Assembly: GCA_036250195.1 (NCBI GenBank)
Contig: JAVHZZ010000015.1
Coordinates: forward strand, 1,302,001 to 1,366,000
Length of the DNA: 64,000 nt
Origin: Mixophyes australis
Lineage: Eukaryota; Chordata; Amphibia; Anura; Limnodynastidae
Direction: 5' to 3'
A program made the position numbers and the translations under genes. Each line of letters begins with the position of its first letter. Positions within the stretch are counted from its first letter, which is position 1. Positions 46,660 through 60,500 of the stretch are shown here, piece by piece. The notes under the pieces were generated by a model. It was not told the origin of the DNA. It was given only the letters and a program-made list of their open reading frames with translations, and searched no databases.

Positions 46660-47463
46660 TTCGATTCATGATTCATGATTCATAATTCATGATTCGATTC
46701 ATGATTCATGATTCATTATTCATGATTCAATTCATGATTCATGATTCAATTCATGATTCATAATTCAATTCATGATTCATGAGTCGATTCATGATTCATG
46801 ACTCATGATTCATGATTCAATTCATGATTCATGATTCGATTCATGATTCATGATTCGATTCATGATTCATGATTCATAATTAATGATTCGATTCATGATT
46901 CATGATTCATGATTCAATTCATCATTCATCATTCAATTCATGATTCATGATTCGATTCATGATTCATGATTCAATTCATGATTCATGATTCAATTCATGA
47001 TTCATGAGTCGATTCATGATTCATGACTCATGATTCATGATTCAATTCATGATTCATGATTCGATTCATGATTCATGATTCAATTCATGATTTATGATTT
47101 ATGATTCAATTTATGATTCAATTCATGATTCATGATTCAATTCATGATTCATGATTCAATTCATGATTCATGAGTCGATTCATGATTCATGATTTAATTC
47201 ATGATTCATGATTCAATTCATGATTCATGAGTCGATTCATGATTCATGACTCATGATTCATGATTCAATTCATGATTCATGATTCGATTCATGATTCATG
47301 ATTCAATTCATGATTTATGATTTATGATTTAATTTATGATTCAATTCATGATTCATGATTCAATTCATGATTCATGATTCGATTCATGATTCATGATTCA
47401 ATTCATGATTCATGATTCATGATTCAATTCATGATTCATGATTCAATTCATGATTCATGATTC
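46660..47463. repeat. Module with three TGACTCA words
   Basis: Three short blocks each carry ATGAGTC-GATTC and then ATGACTC: TGACTCA at 46799-46805, 47024-47030 and 47247-47253, at spacings of 225 and 223 bp. The module reappears at about 49.66-50.48 kb with TGACTCA at 49804 and 50323. The order of words around the blocks is conserved, so the shared variant reflects copying of the block rather than repeated mutation. Confidence 0.7.
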
Positions 47464-48416
47464 GATTAATGATTCATGATTCAATTCATGATTCATGATT
47501 CATGATTCAATTCATGATTCATGATTCAATTCATGATTTATGATTCATGATTTGATTCATGATTCATGATTCATAATTCGATTCATGATTCATGATTCAT
47601 GATTCATGATTCGATTCATGATTCATGATTCATGATTCATGATTCGATTCATGATTCATGATTCGATTCATGATTCATGATTCGATTCATGATTCATGAT
47701 TCATGATTCATGATTCGATTCATGATTCATGATTCGATTCATGATTCATGATTCAAAATTCATGATTCGATTCATGATTCATGATTCATGATTCAATTCA
47801 TGATTCATGATTCATGATTCGATTCATGATTTATGATTCGATTCATGATTCATGATTCGATTCATGATTCATGATTCATGATTCGATTCATGATTTATGA
47901 TTCATGATTCGATTCATGATTCATGATTCGATTCATGATTCATGATTCAAAATTCATGATTCGATTCATGATTCATGATTCATGATTCGATTCATGATTC
48001 ATGATTCATGATTTGATTCATGATTCATGATTCATGATTCATGATTCATGATTCATGATTCGATTCATGATTCATGATTCGATTCATGATTCATGATTCA
48101 TAATTCATGATTCGATTCATGATTCATTATTCATGATTCATGATTCAATTCATGATTCATGATTCAATTCATGATTCATGATTCGATTCATGATTCATGA
48201 TTCATGATTCGATTAATGATTCATGATTCAATTCATGATTCATGATTCAATTCATGATTTATGATTTATGATTCAATTTATGATTCAATTCATGATTCAT
48301 GATTCAATTCATGATTCATGATTCGATTCATGATTCATGATATAATTCATGATTCATGATTCATGATTCAATTCATGATTCATGATTTATGATTCATGAT
48401 TCATGATTCATGATTC
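47464..48416. repeat. 0.97-kb G-rich unit, copy 1
   Basis: Aligned to copy 2 by GATTA (47464 against 48417, offset 953) and by AAAATTC (47754 against 48728, offset 974); the change of 21 bp equals three 7-mers. Two AAAATTC tokens lie 194 bp apart in each copy. Most 5-mers here are GATTC: from about 47611 to 48120 I count 19 GATTC to one AATTC. Confidence 0.8.
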
Positions 48417-49390
48417 GATTAATGATTCATGATTCAATTCATGATTCATGATTCATGATTCAATTCATGATTCATGATTCAATTCATGATTTATGATTCA
48501 TGATTTGATTCATGATTCATGATTCATAATTCGATTCATGATTCATGATTCATGATTCATGATTCATGATTCATGATTCGATTCATGATTCATGATTCAT
48601 GATTCATGATTCGATTCATGATTCATGATTCGATTCATGATTCATGATTCGATTCATGATTCATGATTCATGATTCATGATTCATGATTCGATTCATGAT
48701 TCATGATTCGATTCATGATTCATGATTCAAAATTCATGATTCGATTCATGATTCATGATTCATGATTCAATTCATGATTCATGATTCATGATTCGATTCA
48801 TGATTTATGATTCGATTCATGATTCATGATTCGATTCATGATTCATGATTCATGATTCGATTCATGATTTATGATTCATGATTCGATTCATGATTCATGA
48901 TTCGATTCATGATTCATGATTCAAAATTCATGATTCGATTCATGATTCATGATTCATGATTCGATTCATGATTCATGATTCATGATTTGATTCATGATTC
49001 ATGATTCATGATTCATGATTCATGATTCATGATTCGATTCATGATTCATGATTCGATTCATGATTCATGATTCATAATTCATGATTCGATTCATGATTCA
49101 TTATTCATGATTCATGATTCAATTCATGATTCATGATTCAATTCATGATTCATGATTCGATTCATGATTCATGATTCATGATTCGATTAATGATTCATGA
49201 TTCAATTCATGATTCATGATTCAATTCATGATTTATGATTTATGATTCAATTTATGATTCAATTCATGATTCATGATTCAATTCATGATTCATGATTCGA
49301 TTCATGATTCATGATATAATTCATGATTCATGATTCATGATTCAATTCATGATTCATGATTTATGATTCATGATTCATGATTCATGATTC
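48417..49390. repeat. 0.97-kb G-rich unit, copy 2
   Basis: Tandem copy of 47464-48416 with AAAATTC tokens near 48728 and 48922, again 194 bp apart. It shows the same strong excess of GATTC over AATTC in its middle part. After about 49.39 kb the match breaks off at an ATTTC word. Confidence 0.8.
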
Positions 49391-50479
49391 ATTTCATTAT
49401 TCATGATTCAATTCATGATTCATGATTCATGATTCAATTCATGATTCATGATTCATTATTTAATTCATGATTCATGATTCGATTCATGATTCATGATTCA
49501 ATTCATGATTCATGATTCATCATTCAATTCTTGATTCATCATTCATGATTCATGATTCAATTCATGATTCATGATTCAATTCATGATTCATGAGTCGATT
49601 CATGATTCATGATTTATTATTCAATTCATGATTCATGATTCGATTCATGATTCATGATTCGATTCATGATTCATGATTCATAATTCATGATTCGATTCAT
49701 GATTCATGATTCATGATTCATGATTCATGATTCAATTCATGATTCATGATTCAATTCATGATTCATAATTCAATTCATGATTCATGAGTCGATTCATGAT
49801 TCATGACTCATGATTCATGATTCAATTCATGATTCATGATTCGATTCATGATTCATGATTCGATTCATGATTCATGATTCATAATTCATGATTCGATTCA
49901 TGATTCATGATTCATGATTCAATTCATGATTCATGATTCAATTCATGATTCATCATTCAATTAATGATTCATGATTCGATTCATGATTCATAATTCAATT
50001 CATGATTCATGATTTGATTCATGATTCATGATTCAATTCATGATTTATGATTTATGATTCAATTTATGATTCAATTCATGATTCATCATTCAATTAATGA
50101 TTCATGATTCGATTCATGATTCATAATTCAATTCATGATTCATGATTTGATTCATGATTCATGATTCGATTCATGATTCATGATTCGATTCATGATTCAT
50201 GATTCATAATTCATGATTCGATTCATGATTCATGATTCATTATTCATGATTCAATTCATGATTCATGATTCAATTCATGATTCATAATTCAATTCATGAT
50301 TCATGAGTCGATTCATGATTCATGACTCATGATTCATGATTCAATTCATGATTCATGATTCGATTCATGATTCATGATTCGATTCATGATTCATGATTCA
50401 TAATTAATGATTCGATTCATGATTCATGATTCATGATTCAATTCATCATTCATCATTCAATTCATGATTCATGATTCGA

Positions 50480-51190
50480 TTCATGATTCATGATTCAAAA
50501 TTCATGATTCGATTCATGATTCATGATTCATGATTCAATTCATGATTCATGATTCATGATTCGATTCATTGATTCATGATTTATGATTCGATTCATGATT
50601 CATGATTCGATTCATGATTCATGATTCATGATTCGATTCATGATTTATGATTCATGATTCGATTCATGATTCATGATTCGATTCATGATTCATGATTCAA
50701 AATTCATGATTCGATTCATGATTCATGATTCATGAATCGATTTATGATTCATGATTCATGATTTGATTCATGATTCATGATTCATGATTCATGATTCATG
50801 ATTCATGATTCGATTCATGATTCATGATTCGATTCATGATTCATGATTCATAATTCATGATTCGATTCATGATTCATTATTCATGATTCATGATTCAATT
50901 CATGATTCATGATTCAATTCATGATTCATGATTCGATTCATGATTCATGATTCATGATTCGATTAATGATTCATGATTCAATTCATGATTCATGATTCAA
51001 TTCATGATTTATGATTTATGATTCAATTTATGATTCAATTCATGATTCATGATTCAATTCATGATTCATGATTCGATTCATGATTCATGATATAATTCAT
51101 GATTCATGATTCATGATTCAATTCATGATTCATGATTTATGATTCATGATTCATGATTCATGATTCGATTAATGATTCATGATTCAATTC
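50480..51190. repeat. 0.97-kb G-rich unit, partial third copy
   Basis: Matches the middle and right of the two earlier units. The offset from copy 1 is 2,742 at the first AAAATTC (near 50496) and 2,750 from about 50.58 kb onwards. The 8-bp jump is the extra word ATTGATTC at 50568. It is preceded by a copy of the TGACTCA module rather than by another complete unit. Confidence 0.78.
50568..50575. repeat. Eight-base word ATTGATTC, a break in the 5/7 length rule
   Basis: Between a GATTC and an ATGATTT the sequence reads ATTGATTC. The two earlier copies of this unit (near 47827 and 48801) go straight from GATTC to ATGATTT, so the whole 8-mer is extra here and the interval between the flanking AAAATTC tokens is 202 bp instead of 194. 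It is probably a 7-mer with one inserted T, either real or a sequencing error. Confidence 0.8.
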
Positions 51191-52474
51191 ATGATTCATG
51201 ATTCATGATTCATAATTCAATTCATGATTCATGATTCGATTCATGATTCATGATTCAATTCATGATTCATGATTTATGATTCAATTCATGATTCAATTCA
51301 TGATTCATGATTCGATTCATGATGCATGATTCGATTCATGATTCATGATTCATGATTTGATTCTCAATTCATGATTCAATTCATGATTCATGATTCATGA
51401 TTTGATTCATGATTCATGATTCAATTCATGATTCATGATTAGATTCATGATTCATGATTCAATTCATGAATCATGATTCATGATTCATGATTCAATTCAT
51501 GATTCATGATTCATGATTCAATTCATGATTATTTTCATGATTCATGATTCAATTCATGATTCATGATTCATGATTCAATTCATGATTCATAATTCATTAT
51601 TTAATTCATGATTCGATTCATGATTTATGATTCAATTCATGATTCATGATTCATGATTCAATTCATGATTCATCATTCATGATTCATGATTTAATTCATG
51701 ATTCAATTCATGATTCATGAGTCGATTCATGATTCATGATTCATGATTCATGATTCATGATTCAATTCATGATTCATGATTCGATTCATGATTCATGATT
51801 AATGATTCGATTCATGATTCATGATTCATAATTCATGATTCGATTCATGATTCATTATTCATGATTCATGATTCAATTCATGATTCATGATTCAATTCAT
51901 AATTCATGATTCGATTCATGATTCATGATTCAATTCATGATTCATGATTCGATTCATGATTCAATTCATTATTTATGATTTATGATTCAATTTATGATTC
52001 AATTCACGATTCATGATTCAATTCATGATTCATGATTCGATTCATGATTCATGATTCAATTCATGATTCATGATTCATTATTTAATTCATGATTCATGAT
52101 TCATGATTCATGATTCATGATTCAATTCATGATTCATGATTCAATTCATGATTCATGATTCGATTCATGATTCATGATTCAATTCATGATTCATGAATCA
52201 TTATTTAATTCATGATTCATGATTCATGATTCATGATTCAATTCATGATTCATGATTCAATTCATGATTCATGAGTCGATTCATGATTCATGATTCATGA
52301 TTCAATTTATGATTCATGATTCGATTCATGATTCATGATTCGATTCATGATTCATGATTCATAATTCATGATTCAATTCATGATTCATCATTCAATTCAT
52401 GAATTATGATTCGTTTCATGATTCATGATTCAATTCATGATTCATGATTCGATTCATGATTCATGATTCAATTC

Positions 52475-53340
52475 CTGATTTATGATTTATGATTCAATTT
52501 ATGATTCAATTCATGATTCATAATTCAATTCATGATTCATGATTCATGATTCGATTCATTATTCATGATTGAATTCATGATTCATGATTCATTATTTAAT
52601 TCATGATTCATGATTCGATTCATTATTCATGATTCAATTCATGATTCATGATTCATGATTTAATTCATAATTCATGATTCAAGATTCATTATTCAATTCA
52701 TGATTCATGATTCGATTCATGATGCATGATTTGATTCATGATTCATGATTCATGATTCAATTCATTATTCATGATTCAATTCATGATTCATGATTCATGA
52801 TTCAATTCATGATTCATTATTCAATTCATGATTCATGATTCGATTCATGATTCATGATTCAATTCATGATTCATGATTCGATTCATGATTCATGATTCAA
52901 TTCCTGATTTATGATTTATGATTCAATTTATGATTCAATTCATGATTCATAATTCAATTCATGATTCATGATTTATGATTCGATTCATTATTCATGATTG
53001 AATTCATGATTCATGATTTATTATTTAATTCATGATTCATGATTCGATTCATGATTCATGATTCAATTCATGATTCATGATTCATGATTCAATTCATAAT
53101 TCATGATTCAAGATTCATTATTCAATTCATGATTCATGATTTGATTCATGATGCATGATTCGATTCATGATTCATGATTCATGATTCAATTCATGATTCA
53201 TGATTCAATTCATGATTCATGATTTATGATTCAATTCATGATTCAATTCATGATTCATGATTCGATTCATGATGCATGATTCGATTCATGATTCATGATT
53301 CATGATTCATGATTCAATTCATGATTAATGATTTATGATT
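52475..53340. repeat. Copy of the double-CTGATTT module (429-bp spacing)
   Basis: CTGATTT at 52475 and 52904, each followed by ATGATTT, AATTT, ATAATTC, ATTATTC, ATGATTG-AATTC, AAGATTC and ATGATGC. This matches 6398/6834 and 10537/10973 (both 436 bp apart). It marks the return to the left-zone type after 25 kb without any CTGATTT-ATGATTT. Variants such as ATGATTT-GATTC near 52728 and 53143 show moderate divergence. Confidence 0.75.
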
Positions 53341-53350
53341 CATCTCATGA

Positions 53351-53428
53351 TTCATCATTCATTTCATGATTCGTGTTTCGATTCATGATTCATCATTCAT
53401 TTCATGATTCGTGTTTTGATTCATAATT
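53351..53428. repeat. 38-bp tandem duplication with two GTGTTT words
   Basis: The run ATCATTC, ATTTC, ATGATTC, GTGTTTC occurs twice (GTGTTTC at 53373, GTGTTTT at 53411), 38 bp apart, which equals four 7-mers and two 5-mers. It is the only place where this zone-B marker is doubled, and it joins left-zone words (to about 53.33 kb) to middle-zone words (53.37-53.9 kb). Confidence 0.75.
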
Positions 53429-54614
53429 CATGATTCAATTCATGATTCATGATTCAATTCATGATTCATGATTCGATTCATTAATCATGATTCATGATTC
53501 ATGATTCGATTCATGATTCTTGATTCATTTCATGATTCATGATTCAATTCATGATTCATGTTTCGATTCATGTATCATGATCCGATTCATGATTCATGAT
53601 TCGATTCATGATTCATGATTCATGATTCAATTCATGATTCATGATTCAATTCATGATTCATGATTCGATTTATGATTCATGATTTATAATTCATGATTCA
53701 TGATTCAATTCATGATTCATGATTCGATTCATGATTCATGATTCAATTCATGATTTATGATTTATGATTCAATTTATGATTCTATTCATGATTCATGATT
53801 CGATTCATGATTCATGATTCATTATTTAATTCATGATTCGATTCATGTTTCATTATTCAATTCATGATTTATGATTCATGATTAAATTCATGATTCATGA
53901 TTCATGATTCAATTCATGATTCATGATTCGATTCATGATTCATGATTAATGATTTGATTCATGATTCATGATTCATAATTCATGATTCGATTCATGATTC
54001 ATTATTCATGATTCATGATTCAATTCATGATTCATGATTCAATTCATGATTCATGATTCGATTCATGATTCATGATTCATGATTTATGATTCAATTCATG
54101 ATTCATGATTCGATTCATGATTCAATTCATGATTTATGATTTATGATTCAATTTATGATTCAATTCATGATTCATGATTCAATTCATGATTCATGATTCA
54201 ATTCATGATTCATGATTCGATTCATGATTCATGATTCATGATTCAATTCATGATTCATGATTCGATTCATGATTCATGATTCGATTCATGATTCATGATT
54301 CAATTCATGATTCATGATTCGATTCATGATTTATGATTCAATTCATGATTCATGATTCAATTCATGATTCATGATTCGATTCATGATTCATGATTCAATT
54401 CATGATTCATGATTCAATTCATGATTCATGATTCATGATTCATGATTCAATTCATGATTCATGATTCAATTCATGATTCATGAGTCGATTCATGATTCAT
54501 GATTCATGATTCAATTCATGATTCATGATTCGATTCATGATTCATGATTCAATTCATGATTCATGATTCAATTCATGATTCAATTCATGATTCATGATTC
54601 AATTCATGATTCAT

Positions 54615-57250
54615 GATTTATGATTCAACTCATGATTCAATTCATGATTCATGAATTATGATTCATGATATGATTCATGATTCATGATTCAATTCATGAT
54701 TCATGATTTGATTCATGATTCATGATTCATGATTCGATTCATGATTCATGATTCAATTCATGATTCATGATTCAATGCATGATTCATGATTCATGATTCA
54801 ATTCATGATTCATGATTCATTATTTAATTCATGTTTCATGAATCGATTCATGATTCATGATTCAATTTTTGATTCATGATTCATGATTCAATTCATGATT
54901 CATGAGTCGATTCATGATTCATGATTCATGATTCAATTCATGATTAATGATTCATGATTCATGAGTCGATTCATGATTCATGATTCATGATTCATGATTC
55001 ATGATTCATGATTCAATTCATGATTCATGATTCATGATTCATGATTCAATTCATGATTCATGATTCAATTCATGATTCATGAGTCGATTCATGATTCATG
55101 ATTCATGATTCAATTCATGATTCATGATTCGATTCATGATTCATGATTCGATTCATGATTCATGATTCATAATTCATGATTCGATTCATGATTCATGATT
55201 CATGATCCATGATTCAATTCATGATTCATCATTCAATTCATGATTCATGATTCGATTCATGATTCATCATTCAATTCATGATTCATGATTCGATTCATGA
55301 TTCATGATTCATGATTCATGATTCAATTCATGATTCATCATTCAATTCATGATTCATGATTCGATTCATGATTCATCATTCAATTCATGATTCATGATTC
55401 GATTCATGATTCATCATTCAATTCATGATTTATGATTTATGATTCAATTTATGATTCAATTCATGATTCATCATTCAATTCATGATTCATGATTCGATTC
55501 ATGATTCATGATTCAATTCATGATTCATGATTCGATTCATGATTCATGATTCAATTCCTGATTTATGATTTATGATTCAATTTATGATTCAATTCATGAT
55601 TCATAATTCAATTCATGATTCACGATTCATGATTCGATTCATTATTCATGATTGAATTCATGATTCATGATTCATTATTTAATTCATGATTCATGATTCG
55701 ATTCATGATTCATGATTCAATTCATGATTCATGATTCATGATTCAATTCATAATTCATGATTCAAGATTCATTATTCAATTCATGATTCATGATTCGATT
55801 CATGATGCATGATTCGATTCATGATTCATGATTCGATTCATGATTCATATTTCAATTCATGATTCATGATTCATTATTTAATTCATGATTCATGATTCGA
55901 TTCATGATTCATGATTCAATTCATGATTCATGATTCATGATTCAATTCATGATTCATGATTCATGATTAAATTCATGATTCATGATTCAATTCATGATTT
56001 ATGATTCGATTCATGATTCATGATTCGATTCATGATTCATGATTCAATTCATGATTCATGATTTATGATTCAATTCATGATTCAATTCATGATTAATGAT
56101 TCAATTCATGATTCATGATTATATTCATGATTCATGATTCAATTCATGATTCATGATTCAATTCATGATTCATGATTCATGATTCTATTCATGATTCAAT
56201 TCATGATTCATGATTTTATTCATGATTCATGATTTAATTCATGAATCATGATTCAGGATTAATGATTCAATTTATGATTCATGATTCATGATTAAATTCA
56301 TGATTCATTTCATGATTCATGATTCGAATTATTATTCATGATTCATGATTCATGATTCAATTCATGATTCATTTCATGATTCATGATTCAATTCATGAAT
56401 CATGATTCATGATTCATGATTCGAATTATTATTCATGATTCATGATTCATGATTCGATTCATGATTCTTGATTCATTTCATGATTCATGATTCATGATTC
56501 AAATCATGAATCATGTTTCGATTCATGATTCATGATTCGATTCATGATTCATGATTCGATTCATGATTCATGATTCCTAATTCATGATTCAATTCATGAT
56601 TCATGATTCATGATTCAATTCATGATTCATAATTCATTATTTAATTCATGATTCATGATTCGATTCATGATTTATGATTCAATTCATGATTCATGATTCA
56701 TGATTCAATTCATGATTCATCATTCATGATTCATGATTTAATTCATGATTCATGATTCAATTCATGATTCATGAGTCGATTCATGATTCATGATTCATGA
56801 TTCATGATTCATGATTCAATTCATGATTCATGATTCGATTCATGATTCATGATTAATGATTCGATTCATGATTCATAATTCATAATTCATGATTCGATTC
56901 ATGATTCATTATTCATGATTCATGATTCAATTCATGATTCATGATTCAATTCATGATTCATGATTCGATTCATGATTCATGATTCATGATTCATGATTCA
57001 ATTCATGATTCATGATTCGATTCATGATTCAATTCATGATTTATGATTTATGATTCAATTTATGATTCAATTCATGATTCATGATTCAATTCATGATTCA
57101 TGATTCGATTCATGATTCATGATTCAATTCATGATTCATGATTCATTATTTAATTCATGATTCATGATTCATGATTCATGATTCAATTCATGATTCATGA
57201 TTCAATTCATGATTCATGATTCGATTCATGATTCATGATTCAATTCATGA
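54615..57250. repeat. Third, diverged copy of the first 2.6 kb of the window
   Basis: AACTC near 54627, ATGAATT, ATGAT-ATGATTC, AATGC, ATGTTTC, AATTT-TTGATTC (AATTTTT at 54864, against 270 and 60507), ATGATCC (GATC at 55204), CTGATTT at 55558, and AGGATTA near 56255 follow the order of 1-2600 and 60238-62800. The spacing to the right copy drifts from 5,643 to 5,787, so it differs by several groups of words and is older than the 60-kb pair. Confidence 0.8.
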
Positions 57251-57259
57251 TTCATGATT

Positions 57260-58555
57260 CATGATTCAATTCATGATTCATGATTCAATTCATGATTCAT
57301 GAGTCGATTCATGATTCATGATTCATGATTCAATTCATGATTCATGATTCGATTCATGATTCATGATTCGATTCATGATTCATGATTCATAATTCATGAT
57401 TCGATTCATGATTCATGATTCATGATTCATGATTCAATTCATGATTCATGATTCATGATTCATGATTCATGATTCAATTCATGATTCATGATTCGATTCA
57501 TGATTCATGATTCAATTCCTGATTTATGATTTATGATTCAATTTATGATTCAATTCATGATTCATAATTCAATTCATGATTCATGATTCATGATTCGATT
57601 CATTATTCATGATTGAATTCATGATTCATGATTCATGATTCAATTCATGATTCATGATTCATGATTCAATTCATAATTCATGATTCAAGATTCATTATTC
57701 AATTCATGATTCATGATTCGATTCATGATGCATGATTCGATTCATGATTCATGATTCATGATTCATTATTCAATTCATGATTCATGATTCAATTCATGAT
57801 TCATGATTCAATTCATGATTCATGATTCAATTCATGATTCATGATTCGATTCATGATTCAATTCATGATTTATGATTTATGATTCAATTTATGATTCAAT
57901 TCATGATTCATGATTCAATTCATGATTCATGATTCAATTCATGATTCATGATTCAATTCATGATTCATGATTCGATTCATGATTCATGATTCATGATTCA
58001 ATTCATGATTCATGATTCGATTCATGATTTATGATTCAATTCATGATTCATGATTCAATTCATGATTCATGATTCGATTCATGATTCATGATTGAATTCA
58101 TGATTCATGATTCATGATTCATGATTCAATTCATGATTCATGATTCAATTCATGATTCATGAGTCGATTCATGATTCATGATTCATGATTCAATTCATGA
58201 TTCATGATTCGATTCATGATTCATGATTCAATTCATGATTCATGATTCAATTCATGATTCACTTCATGATTCATGATTCATGATTCAATTCATGATTCAT
58301 GATTTATGATTCAACTCATGATTGGATTCATGATTCATGAATTATGATTCATGATATGATTTATGATTCATGATTCAATTCATGATTCATGATTTGATTC
58401 ATGATTCATGATTCATGATTCGATTCATGATTCATGATTCAATTCATGATTCATGATTCAATGCATGATTCATGATTCATGATTCAATTCATGATTCATG
58501 ATTCATTATTTAATTCATGTTTCATGATTCGATTCATGATTCATGATTCAATTCA
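57260..58555. repeat. 1.93-1.96-kb unit, copy 1
   Basis: Aligned to 59.2-60.5 kb by CTGATTT (57519 against 59452, offset 1,933) and ATTGG in ATGATTG-GATTC (58321 against 60278, offset 1,957). It ends with the words that open the window (AACTC, ATGATTG-GATTC, ATGAATT, ATGAT-ATGATTT, AATGC, ATGTTTC) and breaks off just after them. Confidence 0.75.
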
Positions 58556-59200
58556 TGATTCATAATTCATTATTTAATTCATGATTCATGATTCGATTCA
58601 TGATTTATGATTCAATTCATGATTCATGATTCATGATTCAATTCATGATTCATCATTCATGATTCATGATTTAATTCATGATTCATGATTCAATTCATGA
58701 TTCATGAGTCGATTCATGATTCATGATTCATGATTCATGATTCATGATTCAATTCATGATTCATGATTCGATTCATGATTCATGATTAATGATTCGATTC
58801 ATGATTCATAATTCATAATTCATGATTCGATTCATGATTCATTATTCATGATTCATGATTCAATTCATTATTCATGATTCAATTCATGATTCATGATTCG
58901 ATTCATGATTCATGATTCATGATTCATGATTCAATTCATGATTCATGATTCGATTCATGATTCAATTCATGATTTATGATTTATGATTCAATTTATGATT
59001 CAATTCATGATTCATGATTCAATTCATGATTCATGATTCGATTCATGATTCATGATTCAATTCATGATTTATGATTCATTATTTAATTCATGATTCATGA
59101 TTCATGATTCATGATTCAATTCATGATTCATGATTCAATTCATGATTCATGATTCGATTCATGATTCATGATTCAATTCATGATTCATGATTCATGATTC
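58556..59200. repeat. Inserted segment matching 5.54-6.18 kb
   Basis: At about 58.55 kb the words switch from the window-start series to those of 5.54-6.18 kb: ATAATTC-ATTATTT-AATTC, ATCATTC-ATGATTC-ATGATTT, ATGAGTC, ATGATTA, paired ATAATTC, ATTATTC. The segment is also found near 3.9, 24.2 and 56.6 kb. It lies between the two 1.9-kb units. Confidence 0.65.
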
Positions 59201-60500
59201 AATTCATGATTCATGATTCAATTCATGATTCATGAGTCGATTCATGATTCATGATTCATGATTCAATTCATGATTCATGATTCGATTCATGATTCATGAT
59301 TCGATTCATGATTCATGATTCATAATTCATGATTCGATTCATGATTCATGATTCATGATTCATGATTCAATTCATGATTCATGATTCATGATTCATGATT
59401 CATGATTCAATTCATGATTCATGATTCGATTCATGATTCATGATTCAATTCCTGATTTATGATTTATGATTCAATTTATGATTCAATTCATGATTCATAA
59501 TTCAATTCATGATTCATGATTCGATTCATTATTCATGATTGAATTCATGATTCATGATTCATGATTCAATTCATGATTCATGATTCATGATTCAATTCAT
59601 AATTCATGATTCAAGATTCATTATTCAATTCATGATTCATGATTCGATTCATGATGCATGATTCGATTCATGATTCATGATTCATGATTCATTATTCAAT
59701 TCATGATTCATGATTCAATTCATGATTCATGATTCAATTCATGATTCATGATTCAATTCATGATTCATGATTCAATTCATGATTCATGATTCGATTCATG
59801 ATTCAATTCATGATTTATGATTTATGATTCAATTTATGATTCAATTCATGATTCATGATTCAATTCATGATTCATGATTCAATTCATGATTCAATTCATG
59901 ATTCATGATTCGATTCATGATTCATGATTCAATTCATGATTCATGATTCATGATTCAATTCATGATTCATGATTCGATTCATGATTTATGATTCAATTCA
60001 TGATTCATGATTCAATTCATGATTCATGATTCGATTCATGATTCATGATTGAATTCATGATTCATGATTCATGATTCATGATTCAATTCATGATTCATGA
60101 TTCAATTCATGATTCATGAGTCGATTCATGATTCATGATTCATGATTCAATTCATGATTCATGATTCGATTCATGATTCATGATTCAATTCATGATTCAT
60201 GATTCAATTCATGATTCAATTCATGATTCATGATTCATGATTCAATTCATGATTCATAATTTATGATTCAACTCATGATTGGATTCATGATTCATGAATT
60301 ATGATTCATGATATGATTTATGATTCATGATTCAATTCATGATTCATGATTTGATTCATGATTCATGATTCATGATTCGATTCATGATTCATGATTCAAT
60401 TCATGATTCATGATTCAATGCATGATTCATGATTCATGATTCAATTCATGATTCATGATTCATTATTTAATTCATGTTTCATGATTCGATTCATGATTCA
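59200..60500. repeat. 1.93-1.96-kb unit, copy 2
   Basis: Tandem relative of 57260-58555, with CTGATTT at 59452 and ATGATTG-GATTC at about 60275. Its right end is the start of the 60-kb duplicate, so the words that open this window are here seen in their upstream context. That context is the best available guide to what lies left of base 1. Confidence 0.75.
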
